From JAFARZ01 sp035651595 (GTDB lineage Bacteria > Actinomycetota > Actinomycetes > Streptosporangiales > Streptosporangiaceae), in the NCBI GenBank assembly GCA_035651595.1, contig DASRFJ010000245.1, positions 1 through 55,450 of the forward strand: 55,450 nt of DNA, in the 5' to 3' direction. The position numbers were made by a program, and so were the translations under genes. Shown here one piece after another: positions 38,152 through 47,239 of this stretch (position 1 is its first letter; every line of letters begins with the position of its first letter). Below the pieces are notes generated by a model. The model saw only the letters and a list, made by a program, of their open reading frames with translations. It did no database searches and was not told the origin of the DNA.

Positions 38152-40947
38152 CTATCCCGGTAGCCGCACACTGCACTCCAGGCACAGGCAGCGCGCGGCC
38201 ACGCCCGGCGGCCGGTGGGGCAAAACGGGCATTACGGGCGTGGCGCGACGGCGTAAGACCGCGCCGAAGGAGGCGAGGCGCACTGGGCCGTCCAGGACGA
38301 GGCAGAGGTCGGCCGGGCCGTCCGGCGGGGTGAGCAGCGGAGCGGTGACGTCGGTCCAGTGGTACCTGTCGCCGGTGCACGGCACGGTGACCTGGGCACG
38401 CAGGATCCCGTCGGGGCCCCGCACCTCGATGCGGCCGCCTCGCGGGCCGGCGCAGGAGACCCGGAATCTGAAAACGGCCGCTCGTTCCGCGATAAGGGCG
38501 TTACGGAAAACCGCCGTGCCTGGGCGGGCCGGATCGGCGGGTGTCACCGCTTCTCCGGCCGCCCGGCTCAGGTCGGTCAGCGTGATGTTCTGGTAGTCGT
38601 CGAAGTCCGCGGCCGCGACCTGCGCGCCCAGCCGGCGCGGCGACGGCTCCCTCGCGCACACGGTCAGCGGGACCGCCTGCCTGATGTCGCCGCTGGACCC
38701 GCCGGCCAGGATCTCGATCCCCCCGGGCGGCAGGGCCATCCGGTGCGTCGCCACGTCCCAGCAGGCCAGCCGGCCGAGCGGCACCGGGATCTGGACGTTC
38801 GCCGTCAGGCCGGCGGCAAGCGTGATCCGGGCGAAGCCGCACAGGCGCAGCCGCGGGTGGCCGGCGGCGGCGTACCGCGCGTAGAGCTGCACGACCTCGG
38901 TGCCGTCGCGCTCGCCCGTGTTGGTCACCGTGACGCTGGCCGTGACGGTTTCGTCGCCGCCCTGCTCCAGCTCCGGTTCGAGGGAGTCGTAGCTGAACGT
39001 CGTGTAGCCAAGCCCGTGCCCGAACGGGTACAGCGGCTCCCCGCCGAAGTACTGGTAGGTCCAGCCCGCCCGCACGATGTCGTAGTCCAGCGCATCGGGC
39101 AGGTCGGCGTCGGACCGGTACCAGGTCTGGGGCAGCCGGCCCTGCGGGGAATGCTCGCCGGACAGCACGTCGGCCACCGCGCGGCCGGTTTCCTGGCCGC
39201 CGTGGCAGGTCCACATGATCGCCGGTATGCCGTCCGGGTCCAGTGCGTAAGGAAAGCTGGACATGAGCACGAGCACGGTGCGCGGGTTGACGGCGCTGAC
39301 CTCGCGGATCAGCCGGTCCATGGCGGCCGGCAGGCGCAGCGAGGACCGGTCCCGTGCCTCCCGCGCGTTGATCAGCGGATGGTTGCCGACGACCAGCACG
39401 GCGGCGTCCGCCGCGCGCGCCGCCGCCACGGCGGTGGCGATGCCGTCGTCGAGGACGTCCCACCGCAGGCGTTGGGCCGTTCCGGTGGCCGTCGAGCGGA
39501 GCAGCACGTCGCCGCCGGGCACGGCGATCCGGCGGAACGTCTCGCGGACCACCCAGCCATCGGGCCGGTCCGCCTCGACCGCGAGCGAGCCGTCGGCGCG
39601 CGTGGTCAGGTACTTCCCGTCCTGGCGGAGGGTGACGACGTCCTCGCCCCAGTCGAAGACGTCGAACTCGCCCAGGTCGGTGCGCACCCGGTCCGCCGCC
39701 TCGGCGAGGCTGACGTCGGCCCCGGCGGCCTTGATGCCGTCCGCGATCGTGACCCGGTACGGCATGGCCGGGCTGTACCAGTCCTCGCAGAGCGTGTCCG
39801 CGAGCGGGCCGATCACCGCGATCCGCTCGTTGGTGCTGAGGGGGAGCAGTCCGTTCTCGTTCTTCAGCAGCACGATGCCGCGCCGCGCCGCGGTCGCGGC
39901 CAGGGCACGATGAGCGGGCGGGTCGAGCAGGCCGGCCGCGGCATAGGGCCCCCCGTCCGGATCGAACTCGCCGAGCCGCAGCCTGATCAGCAGCTTCCGG
40001 CGCACCGCGCGGTCCACCTCGGCCATGGTGATCAGGCCGCGGTCGAGCGCGTCCTTGATCGCGGTCGTCGTGAACGTGGCGTCGCCGCCCTGGTCGGTGA
40101 AGCTGTCCAGCCCGGCGCGCAGCGCGGCGGCGTGCGCCTGCGCGTGATCGTCGAAGTAGTGCTCGGTGTTGACCAGGTTCGACGGCGCGAACGCGTCGCT
40201 GCACGTCAGCAGCTCCTGGCAGGTCCACGTGCGGGTGATCGCGAGCAGCGGGCTGACGTGCGCCGGCCTGCCGTTCACCAGGTTGTAGGACGGCATCACG
40301 CCGGTGGCGACGCCCGCCTCGATCGGCGCGCGGAACGGCGGCAGGTCGTATTCTCGCAGCACCCGAGGCCGCAGCAGCGACGACGTCAGGTCGCGGTGGT
40401 CCTCGTTGTTGTACCCGAGGAAGTGTTTCAGCGTGGGCGCGGTGAGCAGGTAGCCGCCGGACGCTGCCAGGTCACCGGACAGGCCCCGGCAGAAGGCGAC
40501 CGCCAGTTCCGCGGTCAGCAGCGGATCCTCGGAGTAACCCTCCTCGTTCCTGCCCCAGCGCGGATCGCGCAGCAGGTTCACCACGGGGGCCCAGACGTTG
40601 AGGCCGACGGCGGGGTTCAGGTCGCGCAGCGCCCGCAGCTCACGAGCCGTGGCGCGGCCGACTTCCTGGGCCAGGTCCGGGTCCCAGGCGGCGGCCAGAC
40701 CCACCGGCTGGGGAAAGACGGTCGCGGTCATCGTCAAGCCGGTGCCCTCGTGGTCCCGCCACGAGGCGCCGTGCACGCCTTCGGCACCGCCGAAGAACTC
40801 CTCGATGCCCAGGCGGGGAACGGGGAGCGCCCGCTGATGCAGCATGGCGATCTTCTCGTCCGCGGTCAGCCGGCCAAGCAAGTCCTCCGCCCGCTGGGTG
40901 AATGAGCGAGACCGATCGCGGAACCGCGGAACCACAACCACCACCAC
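38152..40947 (-). CDS. Glycoside hydrolase family 3 with C-terminal carbohydrate-binding domain
   Basis: A 931-residue beta-glycosidase (glucosidase or xylosidase type). The TIM-barrel domain has NVWAPVVNLLRDPRWGRNEEGYSEDP, Lys174-His175 (KHF) and the nucleophile Asp251 in LLTCSDAFAP. The alpha/beta sandwich follows (RRGIVLLKNENGLLPL), then a fibronectin III-like domain, and a CBM6-like domain near residues 790-905 (DYQNITLTDLSRAAG). No signal peptide is seen, so it is probably intracellular and acts on imported oligosaccharides. The start among several GTG codons near 40947 is uncertain. It is divergent from the transporter, with a LacI-type operator (40975-40986) just upstream. Confidence 0.88.
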   Translation of the reverse strand: MVVVVVPRFRDRSRSFTQRAEDLLGRLTADEKIAMLHQRALPVPRLGIEEFFGGAEGVHGASWRDHEGTGLTMTATVFPQPVGLAAAWDPDLAQEVGRATARELRALRDLNPAVGLNVWAPVVNLLRDPRWGRNEEGYSEDPLLTAELAVAFCRGLSGDLAASGGYLLTAPTLKHFLGYNNEDHRDLTSSLLRPRVLREYDLPPFRAPIEAGVATGVMPSYNLVNGRPAHVSPLLAITRTWTCQELLTCSDAFAPSNLVNTEHYFDDHAQAHAAALRAGLDSFTDQGGDATFTTTAIKDALDRGLITMAEVDRAVRRKLLIRLRLGEFDPDGGPYAAAGLLDPPAHRALAATAARRGIVLLKNENGLLPLSTNERIAVIGPLADTLCEDWYSPAMPYRVTIADGIKAAGADVSLAEAADRVRTDLGEFDVFDWGEDVVTLRQDGKYLTTRADGSLAVEADRPDGWVVRETFRRIAVPGGDVLLRSTATGTAQRLRWDVLDDGIATAVAAARAADAAVLVVGNHPLINAREARDRSSLRLPAAMDRLIREVSAVNPRTVLVLMSSFPYALDPDGIPAIMWTCHGGQETGRAVADVLSGEHSPQGRLPQTWYRSDADLPDALDYDIVRAGWTYQYFGGEPLYPFGHGLGYTTFSYDSLEPELEQGGDETVTASVTVTNTGERDGTEVVQLYARYAAAGHPRLRLCGFARITLAAGLTANVQIPVPLGRLACWDVATHRMALPPGGIEILAGGSSGDIRQAVPLTVCAREPSPRRLGAQVAAADFDDYQNITLTDLSRAAGEAVTPADPARPGTAVFRNALIAERAAVFRFRVSCAGPRGGRIEVRGPDGILRAQVTVPCTGDRYHWTDVTAPLLTPPDGPADLCLVLDGPVRLASFGAVLRRRATPVMPVLPHRPPGVAARCLCLECSVRLPG

Positions 40948-40974
40948 CCTGCCGGGGCTTGGCCTAGTTCATGG

Positions 40975-40986
40975 CGAAGCGCTTCG
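40975..40986. promoter_or_regulatory. LacI-family operator, copy 1
   Basis: cgaagcgcttcg is a perfect 12-base palindrome centred on the CG step, the typical form of LacI-family sugar-repressor sites. It is 28 bases upstream of the GH3 start. An almost identical site lies before the transporter genes, so one repressor should control both sides. Confidence 0.8.
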
Positions 40987-41130
40987 ACGTGTACTTTTCA
41001 CGACGCGGCGTGCCAATGCTAAGTATCCAGTCTGAGGCTAGGTCTCGCCGCTGTCCATCCATCGGATCTCGCTATTTTCCGGGGTATTGCTATCTGCTGA
41101 CATATCGGCCTAACCTCCTCGTACATGATT

Positions 41131-41140
41131 GAAGCGCTTC
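41131..41140. promoter_or_regulatory. LacI-family operator, copy 2
   Basis: gaagcgcttc with flanking gattgaagcgcttcgacaat repeats the core of copy 1 and lies 52 bases before the binding-protein start. No LacI-type gene is in the window; it must be encoded elsewhere. Confidence 0.8.
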
Positions 41141-41192
41141 GACAATCACCCTGATCGACCGTCAGACAAGCCCCGAAGGGTTGGTAGCGCAT

Positions 41193-42920
41193 ATGGACCT
41201 CGAAGCGTCTGCTGGGTCGCCATCGGCCCGGCACCTGACCAGACGCGGATTCCTCGGCACCGCCGCGGGAGCGGCCGGCGCGATCGCCGCGGCACCACTG
41301 CTCGCCGCCTGCGGCGGTAACGCACCGGCCAAGACCGGCTCCACCACGGCTTCCCAGCTCGCCAAGATCCTGCCCGCATACCAGCCGCGCAGCATCGCCG
41401 GACTGACACCAGACTTCCCCAGCGTCAATGGCACCGCGCCTGGTTACCTCAACTATCCGACGACGCTGGCGCGCACGGTGAGCGGGGTCCCCGGCAGCGG
41501 CGGCAGCTACACCGGCACCGCGCCGTACTGGGGCGCGATCCCGCGCACCAGCGGAAACACCTACTACCAGGCGATCAACGAGGCGCTCGGCGCGACGCTG
41601 AATCTGGCGCCCGCCAACGGCAACCTCATCATCAACAGCCTGCCGCCGCTGTTCGCGGGCCACAAGCTGCCCGACTGGATCGACGTGCCGACCTGGGCCC
41701 AGCCGCCCGGCTTCGGGCAGGCCACTCAGGGCCAGCTCGCCGACCTCACTCCTTATCTGTCTGGCGACAAGATCAAGGAGTATCCGAACCTGGCCGCGAT
41801 CGAGACGGTCGGCTGGCAGCAGGGGGTGTGGAACGACCGGATCTACGGCATCCCTACCGTGGTCCAGCAGTTCACCACCGGCTTCTACCTGTTCTACCGC
41901 GCGGACATCCTGGACAAGCTCGGCATCGGCACGCCCAGCATCAAGTCCGCGGCCGACCTGCTCGCCCTCGGCAAGGAGATCAACGCCCCCAACGCCAAGC
42001 GATGGGCGTTCGACGACATCTGGGGCTACCTGTACCAGCCGTTCGGCGTTCCGGCCGGGGCCGGCACCACCGCCGGCTGGACCATCAACGACAAGGGCGA
42101 CCTGATCACCCAGTACGAGACCGAGAACATCATCGAGGCGATGAACTGGGAACGGCAGCTCTTCCAGCAGGGCATGGTCAACCCCGACTCGGTCGCCGGG
42201 CAGAGCAGCACCGCGAAGAACCGGTTCTATGCGGGTCAGATGGTCATCACGGCCGACGGGAGCGGCTCGTGGAACTACAGTGACGCGATCGCCGGCGCCG
42301 CGGCGAACAAGGGCTACGAGCGGGCGGCGGTCCCGTTCTTCACCGCCAGCGGCAGCGGCACGCCGAAGATGCCGCTCGCGCCGCCCACCGAGTACCTCAG
42401 CTACTTCAACAAGAACCTCAAGCCGGACCAGATCCGGGAACTGCTGCGAATCGCGGACTACCTGGCCGCGCCGTTCGGCTCGTATGAGTTCACGCTGATC
42501 AACTACGGCGCGGAAAACGTCGACTACACGATGAGCGGCAACGGCCCCGTGCTGACCGCGACCGGGCAGAAGGACGTCGATTCTGGCGCGGCCGTGCTGC
42601 TGGCCAGCCCGAACAACATCAACAACAACCCCGGCTATCCATCGGTCACCAAGGCATCCGCGCAGTTCGCCGCCCAGAACGCCGGCTACGGCTACAAGCC
42701 GCTGTTCTACGCGATGAACATCACCGTGCCGAACGACCTGACCACGGCCAACGCCTTCGGCCCGTTCGTCTCCCCCACCAACAACATCATGTACGAGGTG
42801 GTCCGCGGCCGGTCGTCGATCGCCGACTACCACTCCACGGTGAACGAGTGGCTGCGCAACGGCGGCACCCGCCTCAAGGCCTTCTACGAAACCGTCCGGT
42901 CCAAGTACGGCACAGCGTGA
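41193..42920 (+). CDS. ABC sugar-binding lipoprotein (LplA-like)
   Basis: A 575-residue extracellular binding protein of the large family-1 type used for complex oligosaccharides (LplA-like). The twin-arginine signal LTRRGFLGTAAGAAGAIAAAPLLAAC has Arg17-Arg18 and lipobox Cys40. The body contains YYQAINEALGATLNLAPANG, LPDWIDVPTW and many aromatic residues expected for sugar stacking. ATG 41193 is chosen over TTG 41181 because GAAGGG is directly adjacent to the TTG. It is the first gene of the transporter unit and its stop overlaps the first permease (GTGA). Confidence 0.88.
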   Translation: MDLEASAGSPSARHLTRRGFLGTAAGAAGAIAAAPLLAACGGNAPAKTGSTTASQLAKILPAYQPRSIAGLTPDFPSVNGTAPGYLNYPTTLARTVSGVPGSGGSYTGTAPYWGAIPRTSGNTYYQAINEALGATLNLAPANGNLIINSLPPLFAGHKLPDWIDVPTWAQPPGFGQATQGQLADLTPYLSGDKIKEYPNLAAIETVGWQQGVWNDRIYGIPTVVQQFTTGFYLFYRADILDKLGIGTPSIKSAADLLALGKEINAPNAKRWAFDDIWGYLYQPFGVPAGAGTTAGWTINDKGDLITQYETENIIEAMNWERQLFQQGMVNPDSVAGQSSTAKNRFYAGQMVITADGSGSWNYSDAIAGAAANKGYERAAVPFFTASGSGTPKMPLAPPTEYLSYFNKNLKPDQIRELLRIADYLAAPFGSYEFTLINYGAENVDYTMSGNGPVLTATGQKDVDSGAAVLLASPNNINNNPGYPSVTKASAQFAAQNAGYGYKPLFYAMNITVPNDLTTANAFGPFVSPTNNIMYEVVRGRSSIADYHSTVNEWLRNGGTRLKAFYETVRSKYGTA

Positions 42921-43945
42921 CCCTCCCCAAGACCACAGTATTGGCCCCCCAAGGGGGCCCCCAGGGGTTTCAGGGGGCGGGCAGCCCCCTGATCGCGGGG
43001 GGTTCCGGGGGGTCGCCCCCCCGCGCCAGCGCCAGCTGGCGGAAGATAACACGCGATCGGTCCCTGCTCATCATGACGCTGCCGGCCGCGGTGCTGCTGC
43101 TGGTCTTCGGGTACGCGCCGATGCTCGGCCTGGTGATGGCGTTCCAGAACTACGACCTCTACGACGGGATCCTGCACAGCCCGTGGGCCGGCCTCAGCAA
43201 CTTCGAGCAGCTGTTCACCGACCCGGGGTTCTGGCAGGCGTTCCGCAACACGGTCGAGCTGTTCTCGGTGCAGCTCGTGCTGTCGTTCCCGATTCCGATC
43301 GCCCTGGCGATCCTGCTGGACTCCGTGCTGAGCCGCCGGCTGCGCGGGTTCATCCAGTCCGTGGTGACGCTGCCGCACTTCTTCTCCATGGTCATGGTGA
43401 TCACGATCTTCAACGAGGTGCTCGGCGGCGCGGGGCTGCTCGACACGTTCCTGCGCTCGCACGGAGTGCACAACCCGCCGCAGATCATGACCAATCCCGG
43501 CCTGTTCAAGTTCTTGATCTCCGGGCAGCTGATCTGGAAGGAATCCGGCTGGGGCATGATCGTCTACCTGGCCGCCCTGGCCGCGATCAGCCCGTCGCTG
43601 TACGAGGCGGCCGCCGTCGACGGCGCGAACTGGCGGCAGCGCACGTGGCGCATCACGCTGCCCGGCCTGCGGCCGATCATGGTGCTGCTGCTCATCCTCA
43701 ACCTGGGGTACGCGCTGACCTTCGGTTTCGAGCAGATGCTCATCCAGATTCCCGCGGTCGGCCCCGGTGCCGCGCAGGTGATCACCACGTTCGCTTACGA
43801 CAACGGCATCGTGCACGGCAACTTCGGCTATGGCGCCGCGGCCGGCCTGTTCCTGGGGGTGACCTCGGTGATCCTCATCCTGTGCGCCAACAAGGTCGCG
43901 CACCTGCTCGGCGAGGACGGCCTGTACCGGACGAGGAGGAAGTAA
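42917..43945 (+). CDS. ABC sugar permease (LplB-like) with inserted N-terminal segment
   Basis: A 342-residue channel subunit with six transmembrane helices. The conserved part begins ITRDRSLLIMTLPAAVLLLVFGYAPMLGLVMAFQNY; the EAA-type loop is YEAAAVDGANWRQRTWRITLPGLRP. Residues about 6-46 (LAPQGGPQGFQGAG..GGSGGSPPRAS) are the translation of a GC-rich hairpin element at 42943-43027 and have no counterpart in the family. Either they form an unstructured extension, or the true start is further in, although no ATG/GTG with a ribosome-binding site is obvious there. GTG 42917 overlaps the binding-protein stop. Confidence 0.85.
   Translation: MTLPKTTVLAPQGGPQGFQGAGSPLIAGGSGGSPPRASASWRKITRDRSLLIMTLPAAVLLLVFGYAPMLGLVMAFQNYDLYDGILHSPWAGLSNFEQLFTDPGFWQAFRNTVELFSVQLVLSFPIPIALAILLDSVLSRRLRGFIQSVVTLPHFFSMVMVITIFNEVLGGAGLLDTFLRSHGVHNPPQIMTNPGLFKFLISGQLIWKESGWGMIVYLAALAAISPSLYEAAAVDGANWRQRTWRITLPGLRPIMVLLLILNLGYALTFGFEQMLIQIPAVGPGAAQVITTFAYDNGIVHGNFGYGAAAGLFLGVTSVILILCANKVAHLLGEDGLYRTRRK
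42943..43027. repeat. GC-rich hairpin element in a permease N-terminus
   Basis: ggccccccaagggggcc opens the element, followed by C-run/G-run segments and cggggggtcg with a C-run at 43006-43022. The last part is nearly identical to the hairpin at 20514-20533. The element stays in frame with the permease. Confidence 0.7.
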
Positions 43946-43947
43946 CC

Positions 43948-44937
43948 GTGACACTGCTAGCGGGGCGGCGGGCCGCCGCGGGGCTAGCGGGGCGGCGGGC
44001 CGCCGCGGGGCTGGCGGGGCGGCGGCGTGATCCACGGCGGCCGGCGTGGCAGGAGCGGCCGTCTGTTGCCACCAGCGGCGCCAAGTCGGCCACGATCGTG
44101 GCGATCCTGCTGGTGGTCGCGTTCCCGCTGTACTCGGTCGTGCTGACCAGCTTCTCCACTCAGGCGTCGATCACCACCGCGGGCGGCGGCCTGGTGGTCT
44201 GGCCGCACGGCCTGACGCTGAACGCCTACAAGCTGATCGCCGCTGGCGGCGTGGTCGGCCGGGCGCTGCTGATCAGCCTCGCGATCACCGCGGTCGGCAC
44301 CGCGCTGTCGATGGCCGTCACGATCCTCGCATCCTACGGACTGTCGCGCGTAGGGTCGTTCGGCCATAAGTCGATCTTGTGGTTCATGATGATCACGATG
44401 TTCTTCAACGGCGGGGTGATCCCGCTATTCCTCGTGGTCTCCGCGCTCGGCGGCTACGACCAGTTCTGGGCGCTGATCCTGCCCAGCACGGTCAGCGTGT
44501 TCAACATCATCGTGATGCGCGCGTTCTTCATGAACATCGCCAGCGACCTCATCGACAGCGCACGGATCGACGGGGCCAGCGACTGGAAGATCCTGCGGCG
44601 GGTCGTGCTGCCCACGTCGAAGGCGGTCACCGCGGTGATCGCGCTGTTCTACGCGGTCGGCTACTGGAACTCGTGGTTCAACATCTTGCTGTTCATGCCC
44701 ACCGACAGCGCCAAATGGCCGCTCCAGATGGTGATGTACCAGTACGTGACCGAGGGCATGGCGATGCCGGGCAGCGGGGTCACCAACGCGGGCCAGTTCG
44801 TCGGCAACCAAGCGATCGCTCCGCTGTCGCTGCAGATGGCGGTCGTCGCGCTCACCGTCGTTCCGGTGCTGATCGTCTACCCGTTCGTGCAGAAACACTT
44901 CACGAAGGGAGTGCTCATCGGTGCGATCAAAGGCTAG
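43948..44937 (+). CDS. ABC sugar permease (YtcP/LplC-like)
   Basis: A 329-residue second channel subunit. Six membrane helices begin at IVAILLVVAFPLYSVVLTSF; the conserved loop is DSARIDGASDWKILRRVVLPTSK. GAGGAGG lies just before the GTG. The first 30 residues contain a tandem repeat, LAGRRAAAG twice and a third partial unit, encoded by an exact 27-base DNA repeat; this gives an Arg-rich tail on the cytoplasmic side. No ATPase gene is present, so the importer probably uses a shared MsiK-type ATPase. Confidence 0.87.
   Translation: MTLLAGRRAAAGLAGRRAAAGLAGRRRDPRRPAWQERPSVATSGAKSATIVAILLVVAFPLYSVVLTSFSTQASITTAGGGLVVWPHGLTLNAYKLIAAGGVVGRALLISLAITAVGTALSMAVTILASYGLSRVGSFGHKSILWFMMITMFFNGGVIPLFLVVSALGGYDQFWALILPSTVSVFNIIVMRAFFMNIASDLIDSARIDGASDWKILRRVVLPTSKAVTAVIALFYAVGYWNSWFNILLFMPTDSAKWPLQMVMYQYVTEGMAMPGSGVTNAGQFVGNQAIAPLSLQMAVVALTVVPVLIVYPFVQKHFTKGVLIGAIKG
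43957..44025 (+). repeat. 27-bp coding tandem repeat
   Basis: Two identical 27-base units (43957-43983, 43984-44010) starting ctagcggggcggcgg are followed by a 15-base partial unit with one change. Each unit encodes LAGRRAAAG. The exact identity suggests recent expansion. Confidence 0.9.
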
Positions 44938-46960
44938 GACGGAGGTCTTGCACGTCCGTGAGATCGACGACGACCGGGCCGCCATCGAGTGGCGCTCGGG
45001 CGGCCAGACGCTGCTGGCCGAGCCGTGGGGCCCGGACGCGATCCGGGTCCGGTGCGGCCTGGGTCCGGTCCGGGATGGTGTGCCTGGCGCGCTGGCGGGA
45101 CCCGCCGGGCCACCCAGCCCCGGGGCGCGTGCCAAGGTCGCGGACGGTGCCGCCCAGCTGGTGAACGGGCAGCTCACGGCCGAGCTGACGGCGGACGGCG
45201 GGGACCACGGGCAGGCGATGCTGCGGTTCAGCCGGACCGATACCGGCGCGGAACTGCTCGCCGAGCAGGCCGCGCATTTCTGGTGGCCGGGCCCGCGGCT
45301 GTTCACCCCGACCGGGAACGGCGCGCACCGGGTCGAGCAGGTCTTCCGCGGCTATGACGGCGAGCGGCTGTTCGGGCTCGGCCAGCACACGCACGGACGG
45401 CTGGACCAGAAGGGCACCGTGCTCGACCTGGTGCAGCGCAACGGCGAGGTCACGATCCCGTTCCTGATGTCCAGCCGCGGCTACGGCCTGCTGTGGAACA
45501 GCCCGGCGATCGGCCGGGTGGAGCTGGCCGCGAACGGCACCCGCTGGGTGGCCGACAGCGCCCCGCAGATCGACTACTGGATCACCGCCGGACAGCCCGC
45601 GGAGATCCTCGCCCGGTACGCCGACGTCACCGGCCACCCCCCGGTGCTGCCGCAGTGGGCCAGCGGCATGTGGCAGTCCAAGCTCCGCTACCGCACCCAG
45701 GACGAGCTCCTCGACGTGGCCCGCGAGTACAAGCGGCGCGGCCTGCCGCTGTCGGTGATCGTGGCGGACTACTTCCACTGGACCCACCTGGGCGACTGGA
45801 AGTTCGACCCCGCCGAATGGCCCGATCCCGCCGCGCTGACCGCGGAACTGGCGGACATGGGCGTCAAGCTGATGGTCTCGGTCTGGCCGTCGGTGTCCCC
45901 GGCCAGCGAGAACTACGCCCAGATGGCCGAGGAGAGCCTGCTGATCGGCACCGAATACGGCCCGCTCGCCCAGGCCACCTGGCCGGACAAGGGCATCAGC
46001 GTGCCGGTGGACGTGGCGTTCTACGACGCCACCAGTCCGGCCGCCCGCGAGTTCGTCTGGGCCCGGGTCAGGGACAACTACCTGCGCCCGTACGGCATCG
46101 AGGCGTGGTGGCTGGACGCCTGCGAGCCCGAGCTGCGGCCCGGCTTCCAGGCGAACCTGCGTTACCACGCCGGACCCGGCCTCGAGGTCGGCAACATGTA
46201 CCCACGCGAGCACGCGCGGGCGTTCTACGAGGGCATGCTGTCCGAGGGCCGGCCCGAGGTGGTCAGCCTGGTGCGGTCGGCGTGGGCCGGCAGCCAGCGG
46301 TACGGCGCGGTGCTGTGGTCCGGTGACATACCCGCGACGTTCGCCAGCCTGCGCGCCCAGATACGCGCCGGGCTGAACGTCGCGGTCAGCGGCATACCGT
46401 GGTGGACCACGGACATCGGCGGGTTCCACGGCGGCGACCCGCACGACCCCGAGTTCCGCGAGCTGATCGTGCGCTGGTTCCAGTTCGGGGCGCTCTGCCC
46501 GCTATTGAGGCTGCACGGCAATCGCGAGCCAGTCATGCCGTTCGGAATACAACAAACAGGCGGACCGAACGAGCCGTGGTCCTTCGGCCAGGAAGCCTAT
46601 GCCTGTATCAGCGAGGCGATGTTCCTGCGCGAACGGCTCCGCCCCTACGTGATGCGGTTGATGCGCCTGGCGCACGAGAGCGGCATGCCGCCGATGCGGC
46701 CGCTGTTCGTCGACTTCCCCGGCGATCCGTTTGCCTGGGAGGTCTCCGACTGCTACATGTTCGGCCCGGACCTGCTCGTCGCGCCGGTCGCTTCCTACCG
46801 GGAGCGCTGGCGCGAGGTGTACCTGCCGGCCGGCGCGCGCTGGGCGAACGCGTGGACGTCGGAGACGTTCGCCGGCGGCGAGACGATCCGCGTCGCCGCG
46901 CCGCTGGACCGGATTCCGCTGTTCCTCCGCGACCGGGCGGTGTTGCCGATAACGGGATGA
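44921..46960 (+). CDS. Glycoside hydrolase family 31, alpha-xylosidase-like
   Basis: A 679-residue retaining alpha-glycosidase. After the N-terminal beta-sandwich (GLGQHTHGRLDQKG, PFLMSSRGYGLLWN), the barrel has VIVADYFHW, nucleophile Asp399 in AWWLDACEPE, acid/base Asp469 in VLWSGDIPATF, and IPWWTTDIGGF. The PFLMSSRGYG and YFHWTHLGDWKFDP patterns favour the YicI-like alpha-xylosidase branch over starch glucosidases. No signal peptide is seen. The GTG start lies 17 bases inside the permease end, so it is co-translated with the importer. Together with GH3 it would release xylose then glucose from xyloglucan oligosaccharides. Confidence 0.88.
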   Translation: MRSKARTEVLHVREIDDDRAAIEWRSGGQTLLAEPWGPDAIRVRCGLGPVRDGVPGALAGPAGPPSPGARAKVADGAAQLVNGQLTAELTADGGDHGQAMLRFSRTDTGAELLAEQAAHFWWPGPRLFTPTGNGAHRVEQVFRGYDGERLFGLGQHTHGRLDQKGTVLDLVQRNGEVTIPFLMSSRGYGLLWNSPAIGRVELAANGTRWVADSAPQIDYWITAGQPAEILARYADVTGHPPVLPQWASGMWQSKLRYRTQDELLDVAREYKRRGLPLSVIVADYFHWTHLGDWKFDPAEWPDPAALTAELADMGVKLMVSVWPSVSPASENYAQMAEESLLIGTEYGPLAQATWPDKGISVPVDVAFYDATSPAAREFVWARVRDNYLRPYGIEAWWLDACEPELRPGFQANLRYHAGPGLEVGNMYPREHARAFYEGMLSEGRPEVVSLVRSAWAGSQRYGAVLWSGDIPATFASLRAQIRAGLNVAVSGIPWWTTDIGGFHGGDPHDPEFRELIVRWFQFGALCPLLRLHGNREPVMPFGIQQTGGPNEPWSFGQEAYACISEAMFLRERLRPYVMRLMRLAHESGMPPMRPLFVDFPGDPFAWEVSDCYMFGPDLLVAPVASYRERWREVYLPAGARWANAWTSETFAGGETIRVAAPLDRIPLFLRDRAVLPITG

Positions 46961-47120
46961 GGGGACGGACGGCCGGGCGTCGGGCGTCGGGCCGGCAGCC
47001 CGCCCCGGCCGGCCGCCCTGGCCAGTTGCCCGGCCAGCTGTCCGCCCGCAATGCCCGGGTTTGTGCTGGTATGACCCTACCGTTCAGCGGTCTGCGCGCG
47101 CTCCGAGAGGCGATCGAAAT

Positions 47121-47171
47121 TTATTGCGGACACTTACCCTCCCGGATCGGGGGGGTAAGTGTCCGCAATAA
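47121..47171. repeat. Dispersed hairpin, full copy 3
   Basis: ttattgcggacacttaccc (47121-47139) pairs exactly with 47153-47171; the inner cccg/cggg stem is present too. The 47-base core is identical to copy 2, 11 kb away. It lies between convergent GH31 and oxidoreductase genes, in a 279-base gap that otherwise holds only GC-rich sequence. Confidence 0.9.
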
Positions 47172-47239
47172 TCTGACGCGCCTGGCGACACGCCAGGAAT
47201 GGTGCGAGATGTCCGGCTCGCGCCGGGTGTCGGCTGCCG

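Noticed and set aside
38359..40905. 848-codon plus-strand frame opposite GH3
   Set aside because: The minus strand encodes a clear GH3 with catalytic Asp; the plus-strand product is low-complexity Arg/Gln/Val.
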